A stretch of DNA of 64,000 nucleotides from NCBI GenBank assembly GCA_025363655.1, contig JANYDK010000123.1:1-64000 (forward strand), read 5' to 3'. Below, one piece after another: positions 63,655 through 64,000 of the stretch; the stretch's first letter is position 1; each line of letters starts with the position of its first letter. The DNA is from Deltaproteobacteria bacterium. Lineage in GTDB: Bacteria > Myxococcota_A > Polyangia > Polyangiales > JADJMO01. The notes beneath the pieces were generated by a model that was not told where the DNA came from, ran no database searches, and saw nothing but the letters and a program-made list of their open reading frames with translations. The position numbers and the translations under genes are program-made.

Positions 63655-64000
63655 ATGAGCGAGACCGCCTTCATGCAGATGTGGGACACGATGTTCGAAG
63701 AGGTCTACGCTTTCGAGCTCGTCCGCCGCGGCAAAGAAGTCACCATGATTTCCCGCCTCACGCCGACACCGAAGGCCGCCGCGCTGCTCCTCGAAAAGAT
63801 GGTCTCGTCGGGCGAGCCGCTCAAGCGCGAGGCGGCCGCACACCTCGCCGGCTTCCTCGCCGAAACCGGACCGCTCGACGTGCTCCAGCGCCTCTTCCAT
63901 TTCGAGGTGAACAGCAATCTCGGCGAAGCGACCAACGCGCTCAACGCGCAACAGGTCGTCCGCGCGATCGTCCTCGCCGCCGCCCGCTTCGCCCGCGACC
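63655..64000 (+). CDS. Unrecognised helical protein (cut by window edge)
   Basis: ATG 63655 opens a frame of 115 codons with no stop before the window end. The chain is helical and repeat-like (KAAALLLEKMVSSGEPLKREAAAHLAGFLAETG), suggestive of HEAT-type repeats, without signal peptide. Divergent from the PLP enzyme gene over 160 bases. A possible GGAAGG lies too far upstream to be convincing. Confidence 0.5.
   Translation, partial: MSETAFMQMWDTMFEEVYAFELVRRGKEVTMISRLTPTPKAAALLLEKMVSSGEPLKREAAAHLAGFLAETGPLDVLQRLFHFEVNSNLGEATNALNAQQVVRAIVLAAARFARD

Overview
The window is about 64 kb of very GC-rich, densely packed bacterial chromosome, almost entirely protein-coding on both strands. The gene content points to a myxobacterium-like organism (Myxococcota, perhaps Polyangia; this is inference). 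The clues are many Cys-rich lipoproteins with Asp/Thr-rich stalks, an RCC1-repeat lipoprotein, an FHA protein, a soluble Ser/Thr kinase with a propeller-like tail, a DUF2330 protein ending in a MYXO-CTERM-like tail, a DUF2378-like protein and an AgmX/PglI-like lipoprotein. No rRNA, tRNA, CRISPR array, insertion sequence or phage gene was seen. The window opens inside an FHA-domain gene and closes inside an unrecognised gene.

Layout. 0-5 kb: lysine-fermentation dehydrogenase kdd, then an XPB-type helicase followed by its separate helicase-associated partner. 5-11 kb: a surface lipoprotein island with a frameshifted seven-repeat RCC1 lipoprotein, two tandem paralogous Cys-rich lipoproteins and two further lipoproteins. 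11-17 kb: pyrG, a Ser/Thr kinase and a TolC-type outer membrane protein. 17-34 kb: mainly minus-strand envelope and scaffold genes (GlcD-like oxidase, PQQ/HEAT pair, beta-helix lipoprotein, DUF255 thioredoxin-fold protein, a 1373-residue TPR/HEAT protein, ABC-2 permease), with one MscS channel on the plus strand.

34-43.6 kb is the most unusual part. It is a tightly coupled plus-strand operon: Nudix hydrolase, zinc MDR dehydrogenase with a degenerate nucleotide-binding motif, glutamine-dependent asparagine synthetase, a phytanoyl-CoA-dioxygenase-like Fe(II)/2-oxoglutarate enzyme, a one-module NRPS-like adenylation-thiolation-reductase protein, a NadR-like NMN adenylyltransferase/ribosylnicotinamide kinase, a GMC flavin oxidoreductase and possibly a 33-codon ORF. 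From the asparagine synthetase onward every junction is an ATGA or GTGA overlap. I read it as a small biosynthetic cluster in which an amino acid is activated, reductively released as an aldehyde or alcohol and then oxidised and amidated. Its product is not identifiable from the sequence, and I do not recognise this exact gene combination.

43.6-64 kb: an ABC-F ATPase, paired membrane proteins, CutA with an AgmX-like lipoprotein, a HAD-IG nucleotidase, a class A beta-lactamase-like lipoprotein, the DUF2330 MYXO-CTERM protein, formate-tetrahydrofolate ligase, a GH31 lipoprotein, a glutaredoxin-like exported protein, and a coupled amidohydrolase / sphingosine-phosphate-lyase-like pair. Many convergent neighbours meet with no gap or a few bases of overlap, and only one convincing intrinsic terminator was found.
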